Shown here piece after piece: positions 16,421 through 25,637 of a DNA stretch of 64,000 bases. Position 1 is the stretch's first letter. Every line of letters starts with the position of its first letter. Origin of the DNA: Bacteroidales bacterium (GTDB lineage Bacteria; Bacteroidota; Bacteroidia; Bacteroidales; Muribaculaceae); the NCBI GenBank assembly GCA_014800895.1, contig JAAVFG010000023.1, positions 48,095-112,094 on the forward strand. The letters run 5' to 3'. Position numbers and translations under genes: made by a program. Under the pieces are notes generated by a model. That model made no database searches. It had not been told where the DNA came from and was given only the letters and a program-made list of their open reading frames with translations.

Positions 16421-16518
16421 AGATTCAGTTGATTGAAAAACCTCAGGCGGGTATTTTATCCTCCGAGGAGACCGCGGCTATCTTTGGCGCCCGGTCATTC
16501 TTTCCACTAATCCAATAA
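16417..16518 (+). CDS. candidate secreted peptide precursor with double-glycine-type (GA) leader
   Basis: A 33-codon ORF missed by the track. Its ATG overlaps the stop of the preceding gene (ATGA). Residues 14-25 read LSSEETAAIFGA, matching the C39-peptidase leader consensus: L at -12, S at -11, E at -9 and -8, I at -4, G at -2, A at -1. T at -7 replaces the usual L/M. Cleavage after GA would release RSFFPLIQ, a hydrophobic octapeptide without cysteine. A terminator follows at 16530, and an intact C39 ABC exporter lies 3 kb downstream on the same strand. No modification enzyme is nearby. This is a motif- and context-based prediction; expression is not shown. Confidence 0.55.
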   Translation: MKIQLIEKPQAGILSSEETAAIFGARSFFPLIQ

Positions 16519-16529
16519 TGATATTCACG

Positions 16530-16556
16530 GGAGCTTCGGCTGTAAGCCGAGGCTCC
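16530..16556 (+). terminator. hairpin terminator or attenuator after the peptide ORF
   Basis: GGAGCTTCGGCT, loop GTA, AGCCGAGGCTCC form a 12-bp stem (one G-U) only 11 nt after the peptide stop. The T-tract is weak and delayed (ATTTTTAT), so read-through into the next barrel is possible. A leaky terminator here would make peptide transcripts more abundant than receptor transcripts. Confidence 0.55.
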
Positions 16557-16586
16557 TCAATAGCATTTTTATAATTAATCTAACAG

Positions 16587-19418
16587 ATGCGATTAAATTC
16601 CCTGACTTTATTTATCCTGTTTATATCAATCCTTATGACGCCCTGTCATGTTAACGCTAAGGAAGTTTATATCACCGGTCAGGTATTTGACCAACGCAGT
16701 AAAGGGAAGCTTCCGGGAGCAGAAGTTAAACTGCGGAATATGAATGATAGCTCCATAGTGGCATCTACAAAGGCTGAGGGATTGATAATCAATACCGGCG
16801 ACACGACCGTTACATCTACATTTAGATTATATACGCCTGATAATAAGACCGAGTACATTATTGAGATTTTCAAGGAAGGGTACACTCCACACTATATTAA
16901 TCTGGGCACTGATCGTCTTAAGAATGTAAGCCTGAATTTAGGAAATCTTTATCTGCGCCCTGAGGTCAATACCTTGTCGGAATTAACCGTGACCGCATCC
17001 AAGGTAAAATTTTACAATAAAGGGGATACGATAGTCTATAATGCAGATGCCTTCATCTTGCCGGACGGAAGTATGCTGGATGCATTAATCCGCCAGTTGC
17101 CCGGAGTGGAGCTCCGTAGCAACGGGCAGATATATGTGAATGGGAAATTTGTGGATAATCTTGTACTCAATGGCAAAGATTTCTTCAAGGGAGATAAAAA
17201 TGTGATGCTTGAGAATCTCGGCGCCTATACGGTAAAAAATATCAAGGTATATGAGGAGTTGACAGGGGTCGATAAGTTGATAGGAGTTTCCACAACAGGC
17301 AAGAAGAACTTAGTCATGGATGTAAGGCTTAAGAAGGATTACATGGATTCATGGCTTGGAAATTTTATGGCAGGATATGGAAGCTCGAAGAGATATACGG
17401 GCAGATTGTTTCTTTCGCGTCTGACCCCGAGAAGCCGTGTCTCTCTGTTTGGAAATTTCAACAATATAAATGAGACCCGAAAACCGGGAGAGAGGGATCC
17501 GGAGTGGAATCCTTCGAAAATAGAGACCGGTATCAGGGAAACGCTGGCAGGAGGTATAGATTATTTTTATGACTTCCCGGATAATAGGTGGAAAGTGTCC
17601 GGCAACGCTATGGTGAAGCATGTAGATCTTAAGGATGGCACATCAACTGCCAATACCATTTTCCTTGAGCCACGATTCAATTACGACTATTCGCACACAG
17701 ATATCCATAACCGGGATCTGGATGTCACCACAGAGCATAAGGTCAAACTGGAGACTGAGAAATTAATGTGGTCGTTGACTCCAACATTCACATATCAGCA
17801 CCGTAGAGGGAAAGTGAATAATACAGAGGCATTATTCTCAGAAGAACAGTCGGATTGGAGCAAGGATTTCATAAGAAATATTTATGCGGGAGGTGATAGT
17901 GTCCGAAATATGATAAATAGAAAGATTTCTGATGAGGAGAATCATTCCAATAAGATAGAGTATGACCTTTCATCAAGCATGGTATGGAAAATACCCAATA
18001 CGCTTAATGTCCTTATCGTGCAAGGGGGTATAAACGGAAGATATCAGAAAGAGGAGAATAATGAATATTATTTGCTTGACTTTCCTAATCAGCCGGAGAT
18101 GAACAGTGCACTGTTAAGAAACTTTAATTACGAGCCGAATAAGAATTAAGCTTATAATTTAGGGGTGGGCTATTCGCATAGGTTGCGACGAGGTATATAT
18201 TTGCGCTTTACATATGATTTCAAGAACAACATAAAGCATATGGGGCGGACGATATATGATTATGAAGATGCGGATGACGGAAAATTTAAAGCTCCCTCTT
18301 ATCATGAGCAATCAGATGGAAGAGAAGATGTCAACAATAGCTATCGTTATAGGCTAACGAATATGATACATTCACTGTCGCCGGGATTAAATATTTCGCT
18401 TGGAAACTTATGGGTACAGTTGTCATGGCCTTTCATAATAGCCACAGATAATCTGCATTATTGGAGAGGTGATTATTATAAGTCGATACGCAGGACGAAT
18501 TTGTTATTTGAGCAGAGTAATAATTCATTCGTGCAGTATCAGTATAAGGGGAATACATGGTTTGCTACCGCGACGTATACTACCAAAGCTCCCGATCTCC
18601 TGGATGTGATTGATGTGACAGATACATCTAATCCTCTTGTGATAGAGAAAGGCAATCCGGATCTTAAGAAGAGCGGTCTGCTCAAAGTGAGTGCTTCCTA
18701 TAGCTTCTCTAAACCTCGAGACAGATTTAGTGTCGACCTGTTATTTGATTACAACGCTGTACATAATGCTTTGGCTAAAGGGGCTGTCTATGACGAGGCT
18801 ACCGGCGTGAAGACTGTCAGCACATATAATGTAAATGGTAACAGGTCAATGGTATTGCGTAATTACCTTAACTATGAATTCGGACCTATGAAAATGTTTT
18901 CTATCAGGCATCTCTTATCCGCTACTTATCGCAAGAGCGTTGATGTGATTGGCATAACCAACAGTATAGGTCTGAACACGGTATATAGTCATGGTATCGG
19001 AGAGGATTTATCTTTTGGTGTCACACATTCCGGACAGAAAATCTCCCTGACAGGAAACATAGACTATTCCCGCTATTCGGGAGATGCGCGCTTCAATCCC
19101 CTTGAGTTTCATTATGGAGTGCTGGGAGTGTTCAAGCTTCCGTTCGGATTGGGGATAAATACAGATTTCACCATCTATAGCAGGAGACATTATCAGGATA
19201 AAGCATTGAATACGAATAATTATATCTGGAATATGCGTCTGACTTACGGATTCCTGAAGGGAAGTCTTCTCTTGACGGTCGACGGCTTTGATATATTGCA
19301 TGATTTGAGCAATGTTTTCTATACAGTTAATGCTCAGGCACGAACTGAGACTTATCGTACTGTACTCCCACGCTATATTATGGTTGGACTGCAGTGGAAA
19401 TTCAATACAAAGAAGTGA
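16587..19418 (+). pseudogene. outer membrane barrel receptor interrupted by one in-frame TAA
   Basis: The two track ORFs (520 aa, 417 aa) are one gene. The frame is continuous across 16587-19418 (944 codons) and broken only by TAA at 18147-18149, after YEPNKN. The barrel pattern resumes at once (AYNLGVGYSHRLRRG). Before the stop are a signal peptide (about 1-24), a regulatory-like domain (25-125), a plug-like domain (about 130-250, QLPGVELRSNGQIYVNGK) and the first barrel strands. After it come the remaining strands, ending VGLQWKFNTKK. The GTG at 18165 is unlikely to be a real start because it would make half a barrel without a signal. It is either a recent nonsense mutation, a sequencing error, or read-through. 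Confidence 0.8.
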
Positions 19419-19471
19419 GATAAAATTCAGATACAATGACTAACTTTGTAGGGAAATAATGAATTAAAGAG

Positions 19472-21667
19472 GTGAGAAAGCGATTTGAATGGATAAAACA
19501 GCATGACTCGATGCAATGCGGAGTGGCGTGTCTGGCAATGATATGCCGCCATTATGGACGAGAATATGACATTGACTATCTGGATGAGTATTGTCATGCG
19601 AGTAATACCGGCGTTTCGCTTCTCGGGATAAAAGAGGGCGCTGAGGCTGTCGGTCTGGAGGCGACCGGTGTGGCTCTCTCCATAAATCAGCTCAAGGAAC
19701 TGACACTGCCATGTATCCTTCATTGGAATCAGAATCATTTCGTGGTTCTATATGGCATTTCTAAAAATGGAAAGAAGTACCATATAGCCGATCCGGGAAA
19801 AGGATTGAGAGATGTTGATGCCGCTGAGCTGGAGCAGCACTGGATAAGCACTGTGAGACACGATGTGCCGGCAGGAGTGGCGATGCAACTGATACCGACA
19901 GAGGAATTTTACAGTCATTCAGCTCCTCCGAAGAGCCCGAAACGCTCATTCCGTTTTCTTTTGGGGTATATCCTGCAATATAGGAAATACTTTGCGCAAA
20001 TCATTCTCGGTCTTGGACTCGGATGTGTGCTACAGCTGATCATGCCCTTCTTGACACAATGGATCGTCGATATCGGGATACGCCACAGCGACATAAGATT
20101 TATCTGGCTCGTCCTGTTGGGCGAGCTTATGATAGTGGTCGGGCGTACCGCCACCGACTTCATCCGCCGCTGGCTTCTGCTTCATATTTCGATGCGCATC
20201 AACATCTCGCTTGTGAGCGACTTCTTCATAAAGCTTCTCAAGCTCCCGATGTCCTTTTTCGACACCAAGCTTATGGGGGATCTTCTGCAGCGGATAGGCG
20301 ACCACTCGAGAGTGCAGAATTTTCTGACAGGGCAGACACTCAACATCATCTTCACGTTATTGAGTTTCCTGATATTCGGGATAGTGCTGTGTGTCTACAG
20401 TCCGCTTATCTTCGGAGTCTTTCTTGCAGGGAGCCTGATTTACGGGGCATGGATCTCGACCTTCCTGCGGCGGCGGAAGGTATTGGATTACGAGCTCTTC
20501 GAGCAGCAGGCGATAAATCAGAACAAGACCTATGAATTCATCACCTCGATGCAGGAGATCAAGCTTCAGGACTGTGAGCGTCGTCGCCGGTGGGAATGGG
20601 AGGACACTCAGGCAGATCTGTTTGCAGTGCAGATGAAGGTGCTTAAGCTTCAGCAGAGTCAGGAGGCAGGGTCTGTATTCATCAACGAGATAAAGAATAT
20701 CCTCATCACGGTCCTTGCTGCCACCTCCGTGATCCGTGGAGAAATGACGTTGGGAGCGATGCTTGCCGTTCAGTATATCATCGGACAGCTCAACTCCCCG
20801 GTGGAGCAGCTTATGAGCTTTATCTATTCCCTTCAGGATGTCAGGATCTCCCTCGAGCGCATCAACGAGATTCATGAGGGGAGGAATGAGGAGAACAGCG
20901 ACAATCGTCTGACAGATTTTGAGGGTGAAAAAGATATAGAGATAGAAGGAGTGAATTTCAAGTATGACAGACATTCCTTGAAAAAGACCCTTGATGATGT
21001 CAGCTTCACTATCCCTTCGGGTAAGGTTACGGCGATAGTTGGTGCGTCGGGTAGCGGCAAGACGACCCTGATCAAACTGATGTTAGGCTATTACGGACCG
21101 CTCGGAGGGCGTATACTGATATCGGGAAAGGAAATCGGCTCATATAATCTGAAATGGTGGCGGCGTCATTGCGGGGTGGTGATGCAGGATGGCGTCATCT
21201 TCTCGGAATCAATAGGCCGCAACATAGCTGTAGATGACAGGGATATCGATATGGCTCGTCTTGAGAAAGCCGCGAGGATAGCGAATATCCATGATTATGT
21301 CATGGGGTTGCCGTTGAAGTATAACACGAAGATAGGGCGGGACGGGAACGGGCTTAGCCAGGGCCAGAAACAGCGGATACTGATAGCGCGAGCCGTCTAC
21401 CGCAATCCTGACTTCATCTTCCTTGACGAGGCGACGAATGCGCTTGATGCCGGAAACGAGCGTGTGATAGTGGAGAATCTCGATGCGTTCTACCGTGGGC
21501 GGACAGTAGTAATAGTTGCACACCGTCTCTCTACAGTAAAGAATGCGGACCGTATCATCGTATTGGATGGAGGCAGGATAGTGGAGGAGGGCAATCATGC
21601 CACATTGATAGAAAAGAGAGGATATTACTATAATCTTGTAAAGAATCAGCTTGAGCTGGGAGAATAG
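19472..21667 (+). CDS. C39 peptidase-containing ABC exporter (PCAT)
   Basis: Exporter of bacteriocin/peptide type that cleaves a double-glycine leader and pumps the peptide out. The 731 aa have an N-terminal C39 domain (about 1-130) with catalytic Cys in HDSMQCGVACLAMI, His in WNQNHFVVLYG and Asp in IADPGKG. A six-span ABC membrane domain (about 160-450) follows. The ATPase (about 490-725) has Walker A GASGSGKTT, signature LSQGQKQR and Walker B FIFLDEAT, all intact. The frame opens after TGA at 19460-19462, so GTG at 19472 is the best start. A -7-like TAACTTTG (19441-19448) may give it its own promoter. Its likely substrate in this window is the GA-leader peptide at 16417. Confidence 0.93.
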   Translation: MRKRFEWIKQHDSMQCGVACLAMICRHYGREYDIDYLDEYCHASNTGVSLLGIKEGAEAVGLEATGVALSINQLKELTLPCILHWNQNHFVVLYGISKNGKKYHIADPGKGLRDVDAAELEQHWISTVRHDVPAGVAMQLIPTEEFYSHSAPPKSPKRSFRFLLGYILQYRKYFAQIILGLGLGCVLQLIMPFLTQWIVDIGIRHSDIRFIWLVLLGELMIVVGRTATDFIRRWLLLHISMRINISLVSDFFIKLLKLPMSFFDTKLMGDLLQRIGDHSRVQNFLTGQTLNIIFTLLSFLIFGIVLCVYSPLIFGVFLAGSLIYGAWISTFLRRRKVLDYELFEQQAINQNKTYEFITSMQEIKLQDCERRRRWEWEDTQADLFAVQMKVLKLQQSQEAGSVFINEIKNILITVLAATSVIRGEMTLGAMLAVQYIIGQLNSPVEQLMSFIYSLQDVRISLERINEIHEGRNEENSDNRLTDFEGEKDIEIEGVNFKYDRHSLKKTLDDVSFTIPSGKVTAIVGASGSGKTTLIKLMLGYYGPLGGRILISGKEIGSYNLKWWRRHCGVVMQDGVIFSESIGRNIAVDDRDIDMARLEKAARIANIHDYVMGLPLKYNTKIGRDGNGLSQGQKQRILIARAVYRNPDFIFLDEATNALDAGNERVIVENLDAFYRGRTVVIVAHRLSTVKNADRIIVLDGGRIVEEGNHATLIEKRGYYYNLVKNQLELGE

Positions 21668-21696
21668 GAGAGGGAAGTAAATTAAAAAAATAAGAT

Positions 21697-21915
21697 ATGG
21701 AGGAGAAAAACTCAGCTGAAACGGAGGGAAAGGATATGGATGTGCGTAGTGAGAAAGTAAGGAAACTTATAGAGGCGCGAGCACCTCTGATGGTGAGATG
21801 GGGAACGTTGGTAATATTCCTTGTCGTTGTAGCTCTTCTTGCCGCCGTGTCGCAGTTGCCCTATCCCTACTCGGAGGGGGAATCAATTTTAAGCCATATA
21901 TTTATGGGGAAGTAG
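21697..21915 (+). CDS. 72-aa HlyD-like membrane anchor, truncated adaptor
   Basis: The protein has a charged N-terminus with RSEKVRKLIEARAPLMVRWG (about 18-37) and one span (about 38-55). It then shows LPYPYSEGES, where full HlyD-family adaptors of Bacteroidetes continue with a KYPD-like turn into the barrel-sandwich domain. It ends 17 residues after the span. Full adaptors are about 400 aa. It starts 29 nt after the exporter and a terminator lies 33 nt after its stop, so no remnant of the missing part exists. It may be a decayed adaptor or a small exporter subunit. The HlyD resemblance is by eye. Confidence 0.6.
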   Translation: MEEKNSAETEGKDMDVRSEKVRKLIEARAPLMVRWGTLVIFLVVVALLAAVSQLPYPYSEGESILSHIFMGK

Positions 21916-21947
21916 TATGCATTAATCTTCCCTGATAAATGTAAAAG

Positions 21948-21981
21948 CACCCCAAAGGTTACATCTAAGACCTTTGGGGTG
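21948..21981. terminator. bidirectional terminator between the exporter operon and mrp
   Basis: CACCCCAAAGGT and ACCTTTGGGGTG form a perfect 12-bp stem with a 10-nt loop between two convergent genes. It can serve both the plus-strand exporter unit and the minus-strand mrp gene. Confidence 0.75.
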
Positions 21982-21998
21982 TTGCCCATAACTATTTA

Positions 21999-23129
21999 TT
22001 ATTTCTTTGTTACTTCCACTTTCTCTGTAGCGGGGAGATCACGGTTGCGCTGCTCTACGGCTTCCACGACATTGCGTGCCAATTCGCCGAATGCACAGGC
22101 GTCAGCATTGGCTGTGGCAGGATCAGTCTCCAAAGCCACCGCTACCGGTTCACCGTCATCGGCATGTTCGCGGATATCCATTACCAATGGGATCTGTGCC
22201 AAGAGGCGTACCCCTAATTTATGAGCCAGCTCCTTGCCTCCCTCCTTGCCAAAGATATAATAACGTTCATCGGGATGTTGTGCAGGCGTGAACCATGCCA
22301 TATTCTCCACCAGTCCGAGGATGGGGACATTCACACCGGGATTCTGAAACATCGCTATCCCTTTGCGTGCATCAGCCAGTGCCACCTCCTGAGGTGTGGA
22401 GACTACCACAACTCCGGTGATGGGAAGTGTCTGAACGAGAGTGAGGTGTATGTCACTTGTGCCCGGAGGCATATCAATAAGGAAATAATCCAGATCGCCC
22501 CACCATGCATCGGTGATAAGCTGTTTGAGGGCATTGCTCGCCATCCCTCCACGCCAAAGCACAGCCTTCTCCTTATCCACCAGAAAACCGATCGAGAGCA
22601 TCTTGACGCCATATTTCTCAATAGGTTCGATATAATCATGATCATTCTTGTTTACCATGTATATTGGCTCATCCTCGACCCCGAACATTTTCGGCATGGA
22701 TGGTCCGAAGATATCAGCGTCCAGCAGACCGACCTTATAACCCATGGCGGCTAATGCAACTGCCAAATTGGCGGATACCGTTGATTTACCTACTCCTCCC
22801 TTGCCGGAGCTAATACCGATGATATTCTTTACTCCCGGAAGGACTTCAGGACGAGCCTCAGGTTCTTTCCGGAACTTAGTGGAGATATTTCCTTTGATCT
22901 CCACATCCGGAGATATGTAAGTATTGATCGCGGTCTCGGCTGCCCGCACGACGGAACGGATAAAAGGATCGGTTGGTTTATCGAAGATAAGGGAGAATGT
23001 CACTTTGTTGCCATCGATACGGATATCATCCTCTACCATCTCTTTCTCGACGATATTCTTACCATCGCCAGGGTAACGCACATTTTTCAATGCGTCAAGT
23101 ATAAGATTGGGATATAACGTCATAATCAT
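21999..23129 (-). CDS. mrp: Mrp/ApbC family iron-sulfur carrier ATPase
   Basis: P-loop ATPase of the Mrp/NBP35 family, which carries Fe-S clusters to apoproteins in the cytoplasm. The 376 aa have an N-terminal MIP18-like domain (about 1-85), the deviant Walker A GKGGVGKS (about 109), DADIFGPS (about 136) and the DMPPGTSD motif (about 225). The C-terminal region reads VENMAWFTPAQHPDERYYIFG, where the classic CxxC cluster ligands would be expected in enterobacterial ApbC; here they are absent. The single-gene unit ends at the terminator at 21948. Family secure; the cluster-binding mode in this branch is uncertain. Confidence 0.93.
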   Translation of the reverse strand: MIMTLYPNLILDALKNVRYPGDGKNIVEKEMVEDDIRIDGNKVTFSLIFDKPTDPFIRSVVRAAETAINTYISPDVEIKGNISTKFRKEPEARPEVLPGVKNIIGISSGKGGVGKSTVSANLAVALAAMGYKVGLLDADIFGPSMPKMFGVEDEPIYMVNKNDHDYIEPIEKYGVKMLSIGFLVDKEKAVLWRGGMASNALKQLITDAWWGDLDYFLIDMPPGTSDIHLTLVQTLPITGVVVVSTPQEVALADARKGIAMFQNPGVNVPILGLVENMAWFTPAQHPDERYYIFGKEGGKELAHKLGVRLLAQIPLVMDIREHADDGEPVAVALETDPATANADACAFGELARNVVEAVEQRNRDLPATEKVEVTKK

Positions 23130-23191
23130 ATGTTTTTATAAAATCAAATCATCTTCAGGAAAAGTATTTCCGAAAGATAGAAGCGTAATTA

Positions 23192-24490
23192 TCAGGAGAG
23201 TTTCTGGCGTTGCCAGGTATAATTCTTGTATCTTGCACCCCGTCTGCGACCTCTGAACAACATATTATTCAGCGGCTTGATGAGCCAGAAGAGGGGTACC
23301 TGCCATGAGAGAGGAGCAGTCTGTAATTTATTGGCTGCCCTATGATAATACCATGCCTCCAGAGATATGACTATAATCCAGACAATAGCGGCTGCGATCG
23401 ACGGGATTATATTGGGAAGAGCTGCCAGAGCGGAAGCAAGCCCGAGGAAGATAATAAGCCATTGGGAGGCAGACGCTGCTCCGGCACGGGCAAAGGGGGC
23501 GGAAGGAAGCCAGCGGGATGTGAAATCATATTGACTCCGCTGGAGATTCAGATTGCTTGAAGCTGTCGGACCCCATATGGTGGTGAGGATAGTTTCAGGC
23601 GATATTACGACCGCCGTATTATACCTGTCAGCCACATCATGGATGAAGAGATCATCTTCACCCGTATGGAGATGCATCGTTTTGGAATATCCCTTGCATC
23701 TGAAGAAAAGTTCGCGTCGGAAAGCAAGATTAAATCCGTCACCCCGGTAAGGCTTCCCTAAAAGTGCATATCCGATCCAGTTGGCATCGGTCAGAGTGCG
23801 GAAGAACTCCTTATATAGTCTTCCGGAAGAGGGGAGTTCCGAGAAGTCAGGATGTGAATAACCGAGCGATACCTCACGCAGATTGTTATGCACCAAAGGG
23901 AGGGTCAAAGCCGTGAGCCATTGTGTAGAAGGAATAACGGCATTGGCAACGGTAGTTACGATAATTTCTCCGGATGCCGCTTTTATTCCTAAAGTAAGAG
24001 CTAATTTGCGTCGGCTCAGATTGTGGGAGCCGGGCGGAATGAAAGTGATATAGACATTCGGGAATATGGCGGCAAACTTTTCCGAGAGCATGGAGGAGGT
24101 CTCCTGCGTGGCATCGCAAACCACGATTACTTCAAAATCCGGATAATCCTGAGATGTGATCTGGCGAAGAAATTCGGTAAGCACCTCTTCATTCACAGTT
24201 GAATACACCACAACAGAAACTTTGGGGTATTTCTTTTCAGTCTCCATTGAGCTTGACAGCTCCGCCCCTGTTATATCTGATTGTCCCGGCTCCGCTATTT
24301 CCGGTTGTTCCTCCGTATCACTTTCCTCCGATATCACATTCTTTCGCTCATTCATCTCCTCATATGGATTGAGAGGTAGCCTCTTGATAAGCCTGAGCGG
24401 GCGAATCAGGAAAAGGAGAAGGAGGAGACCGAGAATAATCTCTATCCCAAGGAGTATATAAGATGATATCGGTATTTCTAAATTAAACAT
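23192..24490 (-). CDS. membrane glycosyltransferase, family 2
   Basis: The 432 aa have an N-terminal membrane span (about 10-30), a low-complexity acidic linker (about 45-85), and a GT-A domain (about 90-310) with PKVSVVVYST, a VTTVANAV in place of the usual DxD, and HTGEDDLFIHD (the ED acceptor-side motif). Two or three C-terminal spans follow (about 335-410). It transfers a sugar to an unknown acceptor at the inner membrane, perhaps a glycolipid or cell-envelope polysaccharide. The missing DxD aspartates are notable. It is read in the same direction as mrp and lies 62 nt upstream of it. No other glycan genes are adjacent. Confidence 0.85.
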   Translation of the reverse strand: MFNLEIPISSYILLGIEIILGLLLLLFLIRPLRLIKRLPLNPYEEMNERKNVISEESDTEEQPEIAEPGQSDITGAELSSSMETEKKYPKVSVVVYSTVNEEVLTEFLRQITSQDYPDFEVIVVCDATQETSSMLSEKFAAIFPNVYITFIPPGSHNLSRRKLALTLGIKAASGEIIVTTVANAVIPSTQWLTALTLPLVHNNLREVSLGYSHPDFSELPSSGRLYKEFFRTLTDANWIGYALLGKPYRGDGFNLAFRRELFFRCKGYSKTMHLHTGEDDLFIHDVADRYNTAVVISPETILTTIWGPTASSNLNLQRSQYDFTSRWLPSAPFARAGAASASQWLIIFLGLASALAALPNIIPSIAAAIVWIIVISLEAWYYHRAANKLQTAPLSWQVPLFWLIKPLNNMLFRGRRRGARYKNYTWQRQKLS

Positions 24491-24651
24491 AAACAGTCTG
24501 TTGTCATTCTTGCCCCCGGCAGCCGACCTCTCTTTATAAAGGGAACACGGAGGCGCGGGGGATGGTTGAGGTATTATCTTGTTTTAACGGATGGGGTCGG
24601 AGACTCCATGAAATCAGGGGGCTAATATGAAGCCTCCATGAAACCCGGAGC

Positions 24652-25503
24652 CTAATATTCGGAGAAGAATTTAGGCTTGATCACCATACCTATACGTAAT
24701 CGTGAGTGGAATTGATTGTAGTCAAGCATATTCTCTCCGTAGCCGTTATAATACTGCGCAAAGAAGTATTGATTGTCATTGGGGAGAATCTTCCAGTTGA
24801 ATTCAAGAATCGTATTGAAGTTGAGGTTCCATCCCTTTCGTTTCACCAATGTCACTGCCCATCCTAATTTTTTATTGGGAGTGGTGACAGCGAGTCCGGT
24901 CTGGTAGATACCGCTATAGCGCAGTATATCCTTGTTATGTTCGCCGTCGACAATAGGAATCCAGAACTTGCAATTCACCGTCAGCCATTCATTTATCATC
25001 GTTGTGGCGCCGAAGGATATCTTATTCCAGCTGCGCGACTGGATACTGTCGCGCCCGTTGCTTTCGTGCTCAAGCATCAATGTGAATTTTCCGACATACC
25101 TGCCTTTGGAGAAGAAAGGGAACGACCATCCGATACCCGGATTGAAGTTCAGGTCGCGCATGGGGAGGGACTTTTCAAAGACATTCCACATCGTCTTCAT
25201 AGTGAAGGCAAGGAAAACGTAAGAATTAAGGGGGAGAGTGGTCTTGGTGATACGCTGAGCGACGGAGAGCTGGAATTTAACATCGGAGTTATGTCTGTCG
25301 GGCATTTTGCCTATGGTCGTTCCGACTGTAAAGTAGTTATCCTTATAGATTCCGAAATAGGGAGCATGAAGTAGATCATTCCTTATGGAGTCGTAATACT
25401 CCGTCTGGTTAGGGACGCCCAATATCTGAGCATCAGCCTTATGCGACGTAGCGATAAGGAAAGAGAAAAAGAGAAGAAGAGTGAAAATGTACTTGGTTTT
25501 CAT
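24652..25503 (-). CDS. pldA: outer membrane phospholipase A
   Basis: Calcium-dependent OMPLA hydrolyses phospholipids that reach the outer leaflet. The catalytic strand reads LEHESNGRDSIQSRSWNK, giving the family His-x-Ser and the later Asn in the same spacing as in other OMPLA proteins. The protein is about 283 aa with a signal peptide ending SHKADA. I start at the second methionine (25503, MKTKYIF). The longer track start at 25536 would lie upstream of the predicted transcription start, because a -7 TAATTTTG is at 25541-25534. A 30-bp near-duplication overlaps the stop codon region (24602-24661). Confidence 0.85.
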   Translation of the reverse strand: MKTKYIFTLLLFFSFLIATSHKADAQILGVPNQTEYYDSIRNDLLHAPYFGIYKDNYFTVGTTIGKMPDRHNSDVKFQLSVAQRITKTTLPLNSYVFLAFTMKTMWNVFEKSLPMRDLNFNPGIGWSFPFFSKGRYVGKFTLMLEHESNGRDSIQSRSWNKISFGATTMINEWLTVNCKFWIPIVDGEHNKDILRYSGIYQTGLAVTTPNKKLGWAVTLVKRKGWNLNFNTILEFNWKILPNDNQYFFAQYYNGYGENMLDYNQFHSRLRIGMVIKPKFFSEY

Positions 25504-25558
25504 GAAGGAAATAGCCTGTTGATGTCGTGAATGCAAAATTAATAAAAAAAGCTCAAAC

Positions 25559-25589
25559 TTGGCTATTTGTCTACTTGTTATTAACTTTG
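25559..25589 (+). promoter_or_regulatory. promoter of the GH3-auxin-like gene
   Basis: TTG (25559-25561), 20 nt, TAACTTTG (25582-25589). Divergent from the pldA -7 element at 25541-25534; the two units share a short intergenic region. Confidence 0.6.
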
Positions 25590-25637
25590 TAGTTCCACGG
25601 ACATATTTAACATTAAAATCGATCGCACAAAAAGATT

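Noticed and set aside
18165-19418. Separate 417-aa protein starting at GTG
   Set aside because: It is in frame with the 520-aa ORF upstream and lacks a signal peptide; it is the second half of one interrupted barrel.
25503-25536. Longer pldA start (MHSRHQQAISF)
   Set aside because: It would place the start codon upstream of the predicted transcription start and ahead of a normal signal peptide.
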